NCBI GenBank assembly: GCA_900539425.1
Contig: UQBX01000042.1
Coordinates: 1 to 5,402, forward strand
Source: an uncultured Oscillospiraceae bacterium
Lineage (GTDB): Bacteria > Bacillota > Clostridia > Oscillospirales > Acutalibacteraceae
Direction: 5' to 3'
DNA length: 5,402 bases
Below are positions 5,390-5,402 of this stretch, in pieces (position 1 is the first letter of the stretch; every line of letters begins with the position of its first letter). Position numbers and translations under genes: made by a program. A model generated the notes under the pieces. The model was not told the origin of the DNA. It did not search any database and was given only the letters and a program-made list of their open reading frames with translations.

Positions 5390-5402
5390 TGGTCGGAGTG
5401 AC
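5390..5402 (-). tRNA. 3' end of a tRNA, most likely tRNA-Pro (rest lies beyond the window)
   Basis: Only the last 13 bases are in the window. On the minus strand they read GT-CACTCCG-A-CCA: the end of the T-stem, a seven-base acceptor strand, discriminator A and an encoded CCA. CACTCCG would pair with a 5' strand such as CGGAGTG or CGGGGTG, the form I associate with Clostridia tRNA-Pro. A strong terminator two bases downstream supports a real tRNA end. The isotype cannot be confirmed without the anticodon. Confidence 0.65.

Overview
The window is about 5.4 kb of moderately AT-rich bacterial chromosome. It reads as a low-GC Firmicute of the class Clostridia, most likely a gut or rumen Oscillospiraceae/Ruminococcus-like organism. 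That placement is an inference from four things: Gram-positive-style ribosome binding sites (AGGAG, GAAAGGA, AAGGAG), near-consensus sigma-A promoters, strong intrinsic terminators, and a lipoprotein of the Clostridia style. No ribosomal or other taxonomic marker beyond YebC is present.

Layout from left to right. Positions 1-41 hold a hairpin just past yebC, probably its terminator cut by the window edge. Then, on the minus strand, comes yebC (42-785), with its own good promoter in the 74-base gap behind it. Also on the minus strand is a 459-residue protein that looks like the DUF4874/DUF4832 family of TIM-barrel, glycosidase-like proteins (860-2239). A 174-base divergent control region separates it from a plus-strand family GH31 alpha-glycosidase (2414-4363), best matched to XylS-like alpha-xylosidases. 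A perfect 15-bp bidirectional terminator (4391-4429) sits between the GH31 gene and a convergent minus-strand lipoprotein gene of unknown function (4437-5018). The last 370 bases are non-coding. They hold the lipoprotein promoter and leader, an inverted repeat, a degenerate tRNA-3'-end-like segment, a strong hairpin terminator, and the last 13 bases of a minus-strand tRNA, most likely tRNA-Pro.

How the genes fit together. The DUF4874/DUF4832 protein and the GH31 enzyme both lack signal peptides and are transcribed divergently from one short intergenic region. The simplest reading is a small cytoplasmic carbohydrate-processing pair acting on imported oligosaccharides, but no transporter or regulator is visible. 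YebC is a housekeeping gene (translation and/or transcription) with its own promoter. The lipoprotein and the tRNA locus look like unrelated neighbours.

I see no phage, transposase, CRISPR or toxin-antitoxin genes. The points most worth a second look are the uncharacterised DUF4874/DUF4832-GH31 pair and the tRNA-like remnant that faces a tRNA across a shared terminator.
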